Source: Legionella_A sp963772805 (GTDB lineage: Bacteria > Pseudomonadota > Gammaproteobacteria > Legionellales > Legionellaceae). From it: a DNA stretch of 64,000 nucleotides. This document shows, one piece after another, positions 34,006 to 43,602 of the stretch. Position numbers and translations under genes: made by a program. The stretch lies in contig CAVYYU010000005.1 in the NCBI GenBank assembly GCA_963772805.1, positions 361,964 to 425,963 on the forward strand, given 5' to 3'. The notes under the pieces were generated by a model that had not been told where the DNA came from, made no database searches, and worked only from the letters and a program-made list of their open reading frames with translations. Each line of letters starts with the position of its first letter. The stretch's first letter is position 1.

Positions 34006-35241
34006 TTATTCAGCTCCACTGAGGTTAGTTAATGGAGCAGTTTTTCCTGTACGTCGGAAGCCTGAAACATAAAGCCGCGATAATTTTGCATGTAATTTAG
34101 TGAATAGTATTGGGAATACGCCGTTAGCGGTGACATTTGCGGTTGTTCCAAACGGGTCGCAAATTAAATAAACCGCCGTGATTAACCCAATCATATCGCT
34201 GGAGAAGCCGAGGTGCGCTTCTAGAATAGGGGCGACCACGATAATGACACCGCCAGGAACTGCTGCAACGGCATACTTGGCTAATGCGGTATAAAACGCG
34301 AAGACCATAAAGACTGTAACTGAAGGCATAGGCATACCAAAGGCTAATAGGGTAGCCAGGCTTAAAATGGGAATGCCAATTGCGCTACCGATGGTATGGA
34401 TGTTAATGATGGCAGGTATAAGCATTTTTGCTTGTTGTGGATCATCCAGATTTTTTTCAGTACCTATCAGTAATATGGGCATTGATGCAGCACTAGAGCT
34501 GGTGCTTAGGCCTGTTAAGCTGGCTGGCAGCACATTTTTTAAGTAAAAGGCGAATTTTTTCAATGAGAATTTGCTAGCGACCATATACCAGAAACTAATG
34601 TATAGCCATTGAGTTGCAATGATTAACACTAAAATTGGGCCGTAGACTTTTAGTGATGTTTCCAATATCTGCTCATATTCCATCTTGAAGACGAATCCCA
34701 AAATAAATAACGGCAGCAATGGAACAAATGCGCGTTTTAGAAAATTGTTTGATAATTTATTTAGATGGGTAGCAATAGTTTTTGCTTTAGCATTTGGTCG
34801 CAGTGAAAAATAGATACCAACGGCAAATCCAATCATTAATGCTAGGTCATTTGTGATGAGCTTGTTTAAGTGAAACTCCCAAGCAGGTAATAGTTTTATC
34901 GACAACTCAACAGCAGTTTCTTTGAATTGCATCAGGTTAAGGCCGATATATCCTGACGTATAGCCAAACATGAGGGCGGTAAAATTCGAAATAAAGACGC
35001 ACCCTATCAATAAAAACACAAAAAAGACGGCGCCATTTTTTAAATTCGACAGACAGGAGAAAACGAAGCTGAAAATGATGAAGGGTAATACAAATTCAAG
35101 CAGCCCTTTCATGGTGAGGCTAATGGCATAACAGGTCGATTTTATTTCTACAGGAACAAACGACCCCCAAAACAAAGGTAATAAAAGGACGGCTAAAAGC
35201 ATAATAGGCAATTTAAATTTTTTGATAAACTCTAAAACCAT
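34006..35241 (-). CDS. Dicarboxylate/amino acid:cation symporter (DAACS family)
   Basis: About 411 residues with 8 or more membrane helices and two re-entrant-loop signatures: TGLSTSSSAASMPILL (Ser-rich HP1 motif) and VPGGVIIVVAPILEAHLG (HP2), followed by ICDPFGTTANVTANGVF, the substrate/sodium-site helix (usual D..RT..N). The family takes up C4-dicarboxylates or Glu/Asp with Na+ or H+. The Arg/Asp of the usual 'DxxRT' motif is partly replaced (CDPFGTT), so substrate may differ. ATG 35241 is preferred (AGAGGAC upstream) over a frame start at 35316. Confidence 0.87.
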   Translation of the reverse strand: MVLEFIKKFKLPIMLLAVLLLPLFWGSFVPVEIKSTCYAISLTMKGLLEFVLPFIIFSFVFSCLSNLKNGAVFFVFLLIGCVFISNFTALMFGYTSGYIGLNLMQFKETAVELSIKLLPAWEFHLNKLITNDLALMIGFAVGIYFSLRPNAKAKTIATHLNKLSNNFLKRAFVPLLPLFILGFVFKMEYEQILETSLKVYGPILVLIIATQWLYISFWYMVASKFSLKKFAFYLKNVLPASLTGLSTSSSAASMPILLIGTEKNLDDPQQAKMLIPAIINIHTIGSAIGIPILSLATLLAFGMPMPSVTVFMVFAFYTALAKYAVAAVPGGVIIVVAPILEAHLGFSSDMIGLITAVYLICDPFGTTANVTANGVFPILFTKLHAKLSRLYVSGFRRTGKTAPLTNLSGAE

Positions 35242-35586
35242 TGTGTGAGTCCTCTGATAAAGCCAACAAATTACCCTGGATCCAAATAAACACCAATATT
35301 CTTGGGTGGGTAACACTTTTCTTTTTGATTATTTATGGGTATTCGCCGAGTTATCTTTCACAACCAATGCGATTACGTCCCTGAATACGAGCCTAACAAT
35401 AATTTTTAAAGCCCTAATGGGCTTTAAACGACATCAGTGGTCACAATTGTATCATATTGTGCTTAAATTGAAAGATATTTTTCGGCCACTTGCTATTCTA
35501 ATCAAATAAATAAGCCACACTATACCATTAATGGGCACGTTTTTAATAAGCAGAACGGATGATATTCTTAATTAAGGACAATTAAT
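35242..35586. other. Intergenic region, no gene seen; one hairpin
   Basis: No convincing frame. The one clear structure is an inverted repeat TTAAAGCCC-TAAT-GGGCTTTAA at 35406-35427, terminator-like in shape but with only a weak U stretch on the minus strand. The rest is AT-rich DNA that probably holds divergent promoters. Confidence 0.6.
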
Positions 35587-35733
35587 ATGCACAGAACGCC
35601 TAAAAGTGCTGTTTCTTTTTGCTTAATCAGTTACTTGTTAACTGCACAGGCGGAATTTGATATCAACTCGCTCATTAAGGTTACCAAGGTCAACGCATCT
35701 AAAATGCATCGAATATTACCAGGCCATGGGTGA
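35587..35733 (+). pseudogene. Short secreted-protein remnant, 48 aa
   Basis: A frame with a ribosome site (AAGGAC) and a signal-peptide-like start, MHRTPKSAVSFCLISYLLTAQA, followed by about 25 residues (EFDINSLIKVTKVNASKMHR...) and a stop. The downstream DNA is non-coding and ends in a palindromic repeat. It looks like the 5' end of a lost exported-protein gene, but a genuine small secreted peptide is possible. Confidence 0.4.
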
Positions 35734-35822
35734 AGCGGCTCAAGATAAGTAAAATAAATTAGTACTGTTTCCATTTGGATCTACGTTCAATCTTGCGAAC
35801 AAAGACTATTATTCATTCGTGC

Positions 35823-35914
35823 TGTAGGTTGGTGCCGAGCGATAGCGAAGCCCAACAATCGTGGCACAGGAAGCTCCGGTGTTGGGCTTCGCTATCGCTC
35901 GGCGCCAACCTACA
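35823..35914. repeat. Palindromic intergenic repeat, copy 3
   Basis: Same family as 980-1073 and 7520-7610: arms TGTAGGTTGGTGCCGAGCG ... and its complement, containing AGCGAAGCCCAACA, around an ATCGTGGCACAGG loop that is shared in part with copy 2. Confidence 0.85.
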
Positions 35915-36041
35915 CTAACTACGGGTAGCTTGCGTTGCTATCAAAACTGGATGTTTAATTATAGGGCTTTGAAAAAAATGTGATTGTTCTGTTCATCTTC
36001 ATCTACCATCCTTAAGATGGCGGGGATTGGCCGTTGTGGAA

Positions 36042-36509
36042 TTAGTTCGCCGCATCCTGCTTGCCGCCATATTTAGTAATAAGTCTATCAAGGTTGTTGG
36101 AGAAGTTTTGCACATCTTTTGGACCAAACTTACCGGCGCCGCCTGAAATCATGCCATTGTTACGCAGCGACTCGTTTAAATTTCTCATCGCTAGAATTTG
36201 CTTGATATTGTTATGGGAATATAGTTCGCCTCTCGGGTTTAAGGCAATTCCTTTTCTTGTAATGATAATGTCTGCAAGTGGAATATCAGCCGTTATGACC
36301 AAGTCATTTTCTTGCAAATTATCAGCAATATGATTGTCTGCAACATCAAATCCTGAATGAACAACATGTTTTTTGATATAGGGTGAAGATGGCGTGCTAA
36401 CCACATGATTCGATACGATAATTAGATTTGTTTTGGTGCGCATGGCTGCGCGAAACAATATATCTTTGATGATTTTTGGACAGGCATCGCCATCAATCCA
36501 GATTTGCAT
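36042..36509 (-). CDS. yaiI: YaiI/YqxD family protein (UPF0178)
   Basis: 155 residues. Family motifs: MQIWIDGDACPKIIKDILFRAA at the N-terminus, the Asp-rich NYN/PIN-like site VITADIPLADIIITRKGIALNPRGELY, and MISGGAGKFGPKDVQNFSNNLDRLI at the C-terminus. The fold resembles PIN nucleases, but the activity is unproven. Monocistronic, divergent from msbA. Confidence 0.93.
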   Translation of the reverse strand: MQIWIDGDACPKIIKDILFRAAMRTKTNLIIVSNHVVSTPSSPYIKKHVVHSGFDVADNHIADNLQENDLVITADIPLADIIITRKGIALNPRGELYSHNNIKQILAMRNLNESLRNNGMISGGAGKFGPKDVQNFSNNLDRLITKYGGKQDAAN

Positions 36510-36588
36510 TTGTCATGTCTCTAAAAAATATAATGGTAGTTCTATGCACATACGTGTCGCATTTTAGCATAATCTGATATTTTTGTAA

Positions 36589-36617
36589 TTGACAGTTGAT
36601 TATTCTGATTTTATAGC
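36589..36617 (+). promoter_or_regulatory. Promoter of msbA-lpxK
   Basis: -35 TTGACA (36589-36594), a 17-nt spacer, -10 TATAGC (36612-36617). Predicted leader of about 60 nt before msbA. Confidence 0.6.
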
Positions 36618-36683
36618 AATTGGCAGTTTGACGTAATAAGGAGTACAATTTGGCACTTTTACAACCAATGAAGTCGTTGCTCA

Positions 36684-38474
36684 ATGAAAAAGAATTCACA
36701 TGGCAAAGCGGGCCCCTTGTATCGTCGGCTATTTGGTTACGTTAAGCCATTTTGGCCGGTGCTAATACTGGGATTAGTTGCCAATATTCTCTATTCGGCA
36801 ATTGATGCGGGTTTTACCTACATGATGCGCCCTTTTCTTGATAAAGGCTTTATCAATATTGATACGTCATTTATCAAAGAGATCCCGTTGATTGTTCTTA
36901 TTGGGATAACTGTGCGCGGTTTGGTTAGTTCTGCGGGTAACTATTGCATGACCTCGGTGGCGCGCTCGGTAGTGAAAGTACTGCGTCAGCGTGTGTTTAC
37001 CCACATTATTCGCTTGCCTGCTGATTTTTATGATCAAGCAACCTCTGGGCAGTTGTTATCTAAAATTCTATATGATGTTGAGCAAGTCGCGCAGGTTAGT
37101 GCGGATGCATTGACAGATTTTGTGCAAAACACGTGTTTGATGATGGGGTTGTTAACCGTGATGATGGTGATTTCATGGCAATTGTCGCTGATGTTTTTAC
37201 TGACTATTCCGTTTGTGGCAGTTGTTGTTAATTACACCAACAAACGAGTACGGCGTATTAGTCATAAAGTGCAAATAACAATGGGTGAAGTGACCGAGAT
37301 AGCAGGAGAAGCCATAGATGGCTATCGAGTGGTGCGCGTTTTTGGTGGTGAAAAGTACGAAATCAATAAATTTAACAAGGCTACCGAGGCATCACGACAC
37401 AACGATATGAAAGTTGCGGTCAGTAAGGCGATTAACGTATTTGGTGTGCAGTTTATTATTGCGATTGGTATTGCTGCGATAATTTTTGCAGCGATTAAAT
37501 TGGCTACCGTGATTACGATTACAGCGGGCTCTTTTCTTGCCATTATTGCTGCGATGCTGCAACTGATTAAGCCGATGAAAACGTTAACCACTTTAAATGC
37601 GACCATTCAGCGCGGCCTCGCTGGTGCTGAAAGTGTCTTTGATCTACTAGACAGAGCAGTAGAGTCTGATCAGGGCTTACAACTAAAGGAAAAAGTGCGC
37701 GGCACGATTCAGTTTGAGCATGTTTCTTATGCTTATCGCGAAGGACTACATGTGTTGCACGACCTGGATTTTACGATAAATGCTGGCGAGACAGTCGCGT
37801 TGGTCGGGCATTCAGGCAGTGGTAAAACAACAATTGCTAGTCTGCTGCCGCGTTTCTATGATGTCAGTTGCGGTAAAATCACTCTGGATGGTATAGCGAT
37901 TAATGATTTGGCACTGAGTCATTTGCGTGCGCAAATGGCGTTGGTCAGTCAGCACGTGACCTTGTTCAATGATACCTTGGCGAATAATATCGCCTATGGC
38001 CGTTTTGACGTTAGTCGTGAACAAATAATCGCGGCCGCCAAACTTGCATATGCGGATGAATTTATTGAAAAACTGCCTCAAGGCTATGATACTCGTGTTG
38101 GTGAAAATGGTGTGTTGCTATCGGGTGGACAACGCCAACGTTTGGCAATTGCACGCGCAATTTTAAAAGATGCGCCAATTTTAATTTTGGATGAGGCAAC
38201 GTCAGCATTAGATAGTGAATCCGAACAATACATTCAGGTAGCTCTTGAGCGGGTGATGGAAAATCGTACTACCTTGGTTATCGCTCATCGGTTGTCAACT
38301 ATCCAACGGGCCAATAAAATTATTGTTATGCATCAAGGCCGAGTTGTGGAGCAGGGTACCCATGCGCAGCTGCTTGCTCTCGAAGGTCATTATGCGCAAC
38401 TTTATCAAGTGCAAAAATTAGGCATAGGGCATGTTCTTGTTAATCATGAGCGAGAATTGGCACGAAGTTTTTAA
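36684..38474 (+). CDS. msbA: Lipid A export ABC transporter MsbA
   Basis: 596 residues, a half-transporter of normal length. Six-helix membrane domain (about 15-320), then the ATPase domain with Walker A ALVGHSGSGKTT, signature LSGGQRQRLAIARAILKDAP and Walker B LILDEATSALDSESE, and H-loop IAHRLSTIQRA. It flips core-lipid A across the inner membrane. The adjacent lpxK supports MsbA over another exporter. Confidence 0.95.
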   Translation: MKKNSHGKAGPLYRRLFGYVKPFWPVLILGLVANILYSAIDAGFTYMMRPFLDKGFINIDTSFIKEIPLIVLIGITVRGLVSSAGNYCMTSVARSVVKVLRQRVFTHIIRLPADFYDQATSGQLLSKILYDVEQVAQVSADALTDFVQNTCLMMGLLTVMMVISWQLSLMFLLTIPFVAVVVNYTNKRVRRISHKVQITMGEVTEIAGEAIDGYRVVRVFGGEKYEINKFNKATEASRHNDMKVAVSKAINVFGVQFIIAIGIAAIIFAAIKLATVITITAGSFLAIIAAMLQLIKPMKTLTTLNATIQRGLAGAESVFDLLDRAVESDQGLQLKEKVRGTIQFEHVSYAYREGLHVLHDLDFTINAGETVALVGHSGSGKTTIASLLPRFYDVSCGKITLDGIAINDLALSHLRAQMALVSQHVTLFNDTLANNIAYGRFDVSREQIIAAAKLAYADEFIEKLPQGYDTRVGENGVLLSGGQRQRLAIARAILKDAPILILDEATSALDSESEQYIQVALERVMENRTTLVIAHRLSTIQRANKIIVMHQGRVVEQGTHAQLLALEGHYAQLYQVQKLGIGHVLVNHERELARSF

Positions 38475-38521
38475 GTACTGAGCATAGATAGTTAACCACA
38501 TGAAAAACAATAAGAAATTAC

Positions 38522-39502
38522 GTGATTTCATTAAATTTTATTGATAAGTTTTGGTATGATCGTCATCCCATGCGTTGGCTCTTGTACCCCTTGACGCTAA
38601 TTTTCCAAGGCGTCAGTGCGCTTCGTCGCTTTTACCTGCAAACGTTTCGCCAAAAACAATTTTCGGTGCCGATTATTGTTGTGGGAAATCTAACGGTAGG
38701 CGGGGTGGGTAAAACGCCATTGGTTATTGCGTTAGCGCAGCAATTAAGATCTCGTGGGTTAAAGGTTGGCATTGTCAGTCGTGGGTATGGTGCTGGTGTG
38801 CGTCATTTTCCTTATGAGGTTGGCACTAATGCTGATGTAGCACTTGTTGGTGATGAACCGCTGTTGCTTGCGAAAAAAAGTGGATGTCCTGTGGTTATTG
38901 CGCCAAAACGAGTGCAAGCTGTGCACTATCTTCTGGATAAATACAAAAGTCAGATCATTCTCAGTGATGATGGTTTGCAGCATTATGAGATGGGTCGAGC
39001 AATAGAGATTGTCGTCATTGATGGTTCGCGTGGTTTGGGTAATGGATTATGTTTGCCAGCTGGACCTTTGCGGGAGGGGGTGAAACGCCTTCAACAAGCA
39101 GATTTTATCGTGGTTAATGGTAAGGAGTGGCCGGGCGCCTATCGTATGGATTTAGTGCCTGGCTTGCCCAGGAATCTTGCTAGTGGCCAGCCAGTTGAGT
39201 TGACGGAGTTAGGTGAATCGGTTGCTGCCGTGGCGGCGATCGGCAATCCGGAGCGGTTTTTTGCAACACTGCATCAACTGGGTATGTCGTTCCGCGCCTA
39301 TCCTTTTGCCGATCATCATCAATTTCAACCAGAGGAATTATTTTTGGCAGAAAAAATCATAGTAATGACCGAAAAGGACGCAGTAAAATGTGCTCCGTTT
39401 GCTACCGATAACATGTATTTTTTACCTGTCGACGCCAAGTTGAATGCTGAATTTTGGACGTTATTATGGTCACACGAACAACTAAAGGGTTGTATTAAAT
39501 GA
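38522..39502 (+). CDS. lpxK: Tetraacyldisaccharide 4'-kinase LpxK
   Basis: 326 residues. Motifs: Walker A region VVGNLTVGGVGKTPLVIALA, LKVGIVSRGYGAGV, GDEPLLLAKKSGCPVVIAPKRVQAV, and SDDGLQHYEMGRAIEIVVIDGSRGLGNGLCLPAGPLREG. It phosphorylates the 4' position of lipid A disaccharide at the inner membrane. A GTG start at 38522 keeps the full N-terminus. Downstream of msbA, as in many gammaproteobacteria. Confidence 0.95.
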   Translation: MISLNFIDKFWYDRHPMRWLLYPLTLIFQGVSALRRFYLQTFRQKQFSVPIIVVGNLTVGGVGKTPLVIALAQQLRSRGLKVGIVSRGYGAGVRHFPYEVGTNADVALVGDEPLLLAKKSGCPVVIAPKRVQAVHYLLDKYKSQIILSDDGLQHYEMGRAIEIVVIDGSRGLGNGLCLPAGPLREGVKRLQQADFIVVNGKEWPGAYRMDLVPGLPRNLASGQPVELTELGESVAAVAAIGNPERFFATLHQLGMSFRAYPFADHHQFQPEELFLAEKIIVMTEKDAVKCAPFATDNMYFLPVDAKLNAEFWTLLWSHEQLKGCIK

Positions 39503-40440
39503 AGTTAACTCAATGTGCTAGATTGTTTTTAGGCTTTACTATCCTTGCCAGTGCTTATTGTTACGCAGATGAAGACGATAAGATTGAGGTACCGGAATTT
39601 ATCCCCGCGAGTGCCGCTCATGCTAATTGGATTTTTTCCGGTGTGGTAACAAATGAAAATGAAGAAAATTATGGTTACTTCTTTCAGATGCAACGTGATG
39701 ACGAAAAATTTCACGCGATAGCGGCTTTATTTGATGCCCAAAGCAAGCGTATTATTTTGCTTGATGAAGGGTATGCCGCAATTGATAACCCAACAGCTTA
39801 CAACTGGCAAGTTGGCCGTGCTTTTCTACGGTTTAATACAATCAACAATAGCTGGATTTTTGGTCTTAAAACTAAGGATAAAAAAGGGTTTAACTTTAAA
39901 GTGGATATGTTAAATCAAACTGAATCAAAACCCGTAACTCAAGATTTACGTCCAGGCGTTGAATTAATTGTGAGCCAGACCAGTCATTTAAATGGTCATG
40001 TGCAGATTGGTGAAGATGCTAAAGAACAGTTTGTAACGGCAAAAAATGCTTGGTTTCGACAAGTATGGCTGAGCGAGAATCAAGAGAAGACACACCCATT
40101 TTCAGGGGTTTTATGCAGATTTAATGATGGTAGTGGATTCTACTCAGTCAATATTCGCGAGGCAGACGCTCTGCGGGGGGCGGTAACTGGATCATGTGAT
40201 TCGCAAGGGATGTCGACGGTTATATCGCAGTTTATCAATGTTGATGAAACAAAAGATGGGGCTTGGCATATTAGAATCGCCTCACCAAAGCATCATTTGG
40301 TTTTATCAGATGTGACGAAGCAAAACTCGGTGGTAGCCGGTTTTGTCACGGAAGGGGATAAGACGGGTTTCTGTATGTTAAGCAAAGATGTGTTCGGGGA
40401 TCATAAAACACCTGAGCCTGTGATTAAAGCAATCGTTTGA
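39499..40440 (+). CDS. Secreted protein of unknown function, 313 aa
   Basis: A clear signal peptide (MKLTQCARLFLGFTILASAYCYA, cleavage before DEDDKIE). The mature part is mostly beta-strand, without membrane segments or catalytic motifs that I recognise; the pattern (IFSGVVTNENEENYGYFFQMQRDDEKFHAIAALFD) is loosely like a lipocalin/CrtC-type hydroxylase fold found in periplasmic proteins. It overlaps the lpxK end by 4 nt (ATGA), so it is co-expressed with msbA-lpxK and may act in the envelope. Confidence 0.78.
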   Translation: MKLTQCARLFLGFTILASAYCYADEDDKIEVPEFIPASAAHANWIFSGVVTNENEENYGYFFQMQRDDEKFHAIAALFDAQSKRIILLDEGYAAIDNPTAYNWQVGRAFLRFNTINNSWIFGLKTKDKKGFNFKVDMLNQTESKPVTQDLRPGVELIVSQTSHLNGHVQIGEDAKEQFVTAKNAWFRQVWLSENQEKTHPFSGVLCRFNDGSGFYSVNIREADALRGAVTGSCDSQGMSTVISQFINVDETKDGAWHIRIASPKHHLVLSDVTKQNSVVAGFVTEGDKTGFCMLSKDVFGDHKTPEPVIKAIV

Positions 40441-40458
40441 TGCTGAGGGATCTACCTT

Positions 40459-41688
40459 TTAACGCGTTGCTGTTGGTGTTTTTTCTGGCAAAAATAGTAC
40501 CAAAATGGCCGCAATAAGCAATGAAATTGGCACGGTTAGTAGGGCTGTTTGGTAAGCAGCCAAGGTGTGGATGCCGTCCTCACTAAGCCAATCAAGTAAG
40601 AAGCCGGTAAATGGTTGCAACAGGGGAGCGGTAACGACGGCTAGCATGTTGGTAAACCCAGTACAGGTTGAGAATGAATTGGCGGGCGAGAGTTCATTAG
40701 CGATTGTATAAGCCAGCATGTAAGCTCCACAGCAAAGTCCAATTGAAAACATTAACAACCCTACGATAAGATGACTTTCAATCGGTAGATAAATTACAGC
40801 TGCAAGCAGCAGGGTGGTTGACATGCATGAGCTTAAAATCAACGGATTACGTCGTGAAAAATAGGTGGAAAGAAGTCCAAACACAGGGCAACTAACAGCC
40901 GCGCCCAGAAAAAAAACAGCTCCCAGAATACTTGCCTGCGCCATAGAACAGCTCAACTTAACCTGTAGAAAAGGAACAGCCCATAGAGCACCAAACACGG
41001 TAACAATAGTAAAACACAAACCGACAAACAAACCATTTATCCACGCTTTGCCGTTGGTCACCACTTGCATGAGTTGTTGGCGGTAATTGTTTACGCGTGT
41101 TAATGGTTGCGGGCTATCTGGAATATGTTTCCAACATAAATAGGAAATTATTAAACCCGTAATCCCTGCACCATTGATAAAACCTCGCCAGCCCCATTGG
41201 GCAAGTAGTTCGCCCATCGAAATCATGCCAATTACCGTGACAATAAAGCCTAGCGTTTCTGATAAGCCAATCATGAAAGCAAATTGTCTTAAAGGAAAAT
41301 GTTGCCGTAAGAGATGAGATAAGCCAATAAAGGCAAAAGCTGAACCCGCACCAATCAAAAGACGTCCTACAAATAGCCCGGTTAAGCTATGGGAGGAGGC
41401 GAATAGTAAACAACCGACACTGCAAAGTAGAGCATTAACTGATAATAGCGTACGGGTGTTTTTTCGGTCTAATAAAATACCAACTGGAATTTGCAATAAG
41501 GTGTATATGATGTAGAACGAGCTGCCTAAAAGCCCCGCGGTCAGTGCAGAAAGCTGCATGTCATGCATGATAGAGCCTATCACGATACCTGAAGACAATT
41601 GCAGAAAAAATTGGAACAGCACAAATAAGACACCAACTAGCCAAATGCTGATGCGTGAAGATGAAAGAGGCATGTCAGTCGCTATCAT
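40459..41688 (-). CDS. MFS transporter
   Basis: 409 residues with 12 predicted helices. MFS loop motif LLQIPVGILLDRKNTRTLL and GRLLIGAGSAFAFIGLSHLLRQHFP are clear. It is a paralogue in type of the 31118-32413 carrier (the same DMQ/IPVGIxLDR pattern). Substrate unknown. It starts 1 nt beyond the CsiV-like gene's stop, so the two form an operon. Confidence 0.88.
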   Translation of the reverse strand: MIATDMPLSSSRISIWLVGVLFVLFQFFLQLSSGIVIGSIMHDMQLSALTAGLLGSSFYIIYTLLQIPVGILLDRKNTRTLLSVNALLCSVGCLLFASSHSLTGLFVGRLLIGAGSAFAFIGLSHLLRQHFPLRQFAFMIGLSETLGFIVTVIGMISMGELLAQWGWRGFINGAGITGLIISYLCWKHIPDSPQPLTRVNNYRQQLMQVVTNGKAWINGLFVGLCFTIVTVFGALWAVPFLQVKLSCSMAQASILGAVFFLGAAVSCPVFGLLSTYFSRRNPLILSSCMSTTLLLAAVIYLPIESHLIVGLLMFSIGLCCGAYMLAYTIANELSPANSFSTCTGFTNMLAVVTAPLLQPFTGFLLDWLSEDGIHTLAAYQTALLTVPISLLIAAILVLFLPEKTPTATR

Positions 41689-41689
41689 A

Positions 41690-42247
41690 TTAAGAAATTT
41701 TATGAACCTTGATTAACATCCCTGCTCGGGGGTGATCAAGGTAATAGACAACACCGCTTTTCAGACGCTGCTGTTGGTCAAATACAAAGGGTGTCTGGTT
41801 ACTATTTATTGCTGTAAAGAGCAGTTTGGTATCGAGTAAATAATAATTACTTTGTCTGATGTGTACCTTACCTTCTAAATTCCAACCATTGTGATTGATA
41901 GATGGTAGGGCAATGGGTTTTTGACTATTGCCGGGTTGAAGCCAGGAGTAGTGAAACATAACTTGATATTGGGGTTTTCGATGCAGTGCCCAATATTCAG
42001 TTCGCAACTGTGACGATGATGCGGGCAATGTGTGATAAGGCGTCTTAGCGATGTTAGCGTCGTTTTTCAACACAATAGCATGGTTGGTATTATGTGTCGG
42101 TAGTGAGTGATCTGCATCTGTTTGCGTTGATGAGGTCTGCTGATGCATAAATACGATCATGTCTATTTGATAGAGCGGCGATTTAGGGGCGGCAAATCCA
42201 AGGTGAGAAAACAGAAATAAACTGATTGAAATCAACGCACGTAACAT
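41690..42247 (-). CDS. CsiV-family protein (putative peptidoglycan-binding)
   Basis: About 185 residues with an N-terminal signal peptide (MLRALISISLFLFSHLGFA). The CsiV pattern is visible: YQIDMIVFMHQ at the N-terminus and WNLEGKVHIRQSNYYLLDTKLLF ... QRLKSGVVYYLDHPRAGMLIKV at the C-terminus. CsiV of Shewanella/Pseudomonas-type bacteria binds peptidoglycan and helps D-amino-acid control of growth; whether this one does is unknown. Start at 42247 is chosen over 42289 because it begins the signal peptide. Confidence 0.8.
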   Translation of the reverse strand: MLRALISISLFLFSHLGFAAPKSPLYQIDMIVFMHQQTSSTQTDADHSLPTHNTNHAIVLKNDANIAKTPYHTLPASSSQLRTEYWALHRKPQYQVMFHYSWLQPGNSQKPIALPSINHNGWNLEGKVHIRQSNYYLLDTKLLFTAINSNQTPFVFDQQQRLKSGVVYYLDHPRAGMLIKVHKIS

Positions 42248-42459
42248 AATTATTGCTTTAATAAAGTTTAGTCCCGGCATTATACACACTCAACGTGAGA
42301 TGTTGTACTACCATGGTTCTTAAAAGTGAAATGGGATGGATCTGAGCGTTACTTGCGGTTTATTGCAATGAATTTTTTTGTCTGCTAGATTAACTGGCGG
42401 TTCGGTTGGAATCTGATAAACAGTTTGGATTTGTGTATATTATTAAAAGGGAATGAACT

Positions 42460-43602
42460 ATGAAAAGGATTTTTGTTCAGCTTGGTGTTGCCGGTTTATC
42501 TGTTCTTAGTTTTTCACTCTGCTTTGCTGGTTCGAAAGACACTGTGTACAGTCTTGAGCATGCTCAATATTTTAATTATCGAACCAAGGGAAGTTTCTAT
42601 ATCCAGGCCGCTTCTTTTTCAAATAAGTCCAATGCTTCCAGATATCAACACTTATTGCAGTCTCAAACAAGGTATTCAGTGACGATTTCACATAAAAAAA
42701 ATTTTTATGTAGTCTTAATTGGCCCAATGAACTCAGCGTTTGAATTAAGAAAAACAGCAGAAGCTCTTCTGCATGTAACAGGAAGAAAGGTTTCAGTCAG
42801 CAAAAATACGACAAACAAGGCAATAAACTCAACATTCATCGGTAAAATACAACACAACCCAGCGTCAGCACCATCAAGTGGAGTTGCAGTCTCTGTTGGG
42901 ATAAAATCGCCTACTCCTCCAGTCATGCATGCAAATGCAAAATGGTTTGTGGCAGTAGCCGGCGGTGCTGAGTTTCCTATGGCAAAGGGCAATATTTATG
43001 TCAACAATGGCTCTTCTTTTCCACCGCCTTATGATACAGACATTTATTCCACTAATCAGTCTGCCAGCGTGCTAACGAACCTCTCGGCTGGCCGTCGTTG
43101 GGAGCGTGAGGGTAAATGGCTGCCCGCTTATTCTTTAGGTTTGGTTTATCAGCATAGTTTTTTGGGCAATACGAGTGGAACCGTAACACAATATTCACTT
43201 CCGGAATTTACCAATTATAATTATACTTGGAAGCTATCCTCAGAGATCCTGCTAGTATCTGCTAAAGTGAATCTTTATGTCCAAAAGCAGTTCTCACCCT
43301 ATGTTACGGTTGGCCTGGGTCGGGCATTTAATCATTCTAAATATAGTGAAACAGCTTTGCCCGAGGTTACGCCACGCAGTGCTCCTGGTTTCTCAGGGAC
43401 TAGCATTAAATTTGCCTATAATGCGGGTGCTGGCTTAGATTTTCAAGCGTCAAGTCACCTGATCATTAATGTCGGTTATCTTTATCAAAACCTAGGCGAT
43501 ATATCAGGCCCAGGCATTGGGACGTGGTCTGGTACCTCATTAGGTTTAAAGTCCTATGGACAAAATGAAGCGTTGGTGGGTATTACTTTTTTGTGTGATT
43601 AA
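42460..43602 (+). CDS. Outer-membrane beta-barrel protein with N-terminal SPOR domain
   Basis: 380 residues. Signal peptide (MKRIFVQLGVAGLSVLSFSLCFA), a SPOR-like domain at about 45-115 (SFYIQAASFSNKSNASRYQHLL ... FYVVLIGPMNS), a Ser/Thr/Pro linker, and a C-terminal OmpA/Opa-like 8-strand barrel (about 165-380) with alternating strands and terminal LVGITFLCD. SPOR domains bind denuded peptidoglycan, so the protein may tether the outer membrane at the septum or wall. AGGGAA precedes the ATG. 31 nt before the thaumatin-domain gene. Confidence 0.83.
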   Translation: MKRIFVQLGVAGLSVLSFSLCFAGSKDTVYSLEHAQYFNYRTKGSFYIQAASFSNKSNASRYQHLLQSQTRYSVTISHKKNFYVVLIGPMNSAFELRKTAEALLHVTGRKVSVSKNTTNKAINSTFIGKIQHNPASAPSSGVAVSVGIKSPTPPVMHANAKWFVAVAGGAEFPMAKGNIYVNNGSSFPPPYDTDIYSTNQSASVLTNLSAGRRWEREGKWLPAYSLGLVYQHSFLGNTSGTVTQYSLPEFTNYNYTWKLSSEILLVSAKVNLYVQKQFSPYVTVGLGRAFNHSKYSETALPEVTPRSAPGFSGTSIKFAYNAGAGLDFQASSHLIINVGYLYQNLGDISGPGIGTWSGTSLGLKSYGQNEALVGITFLCD

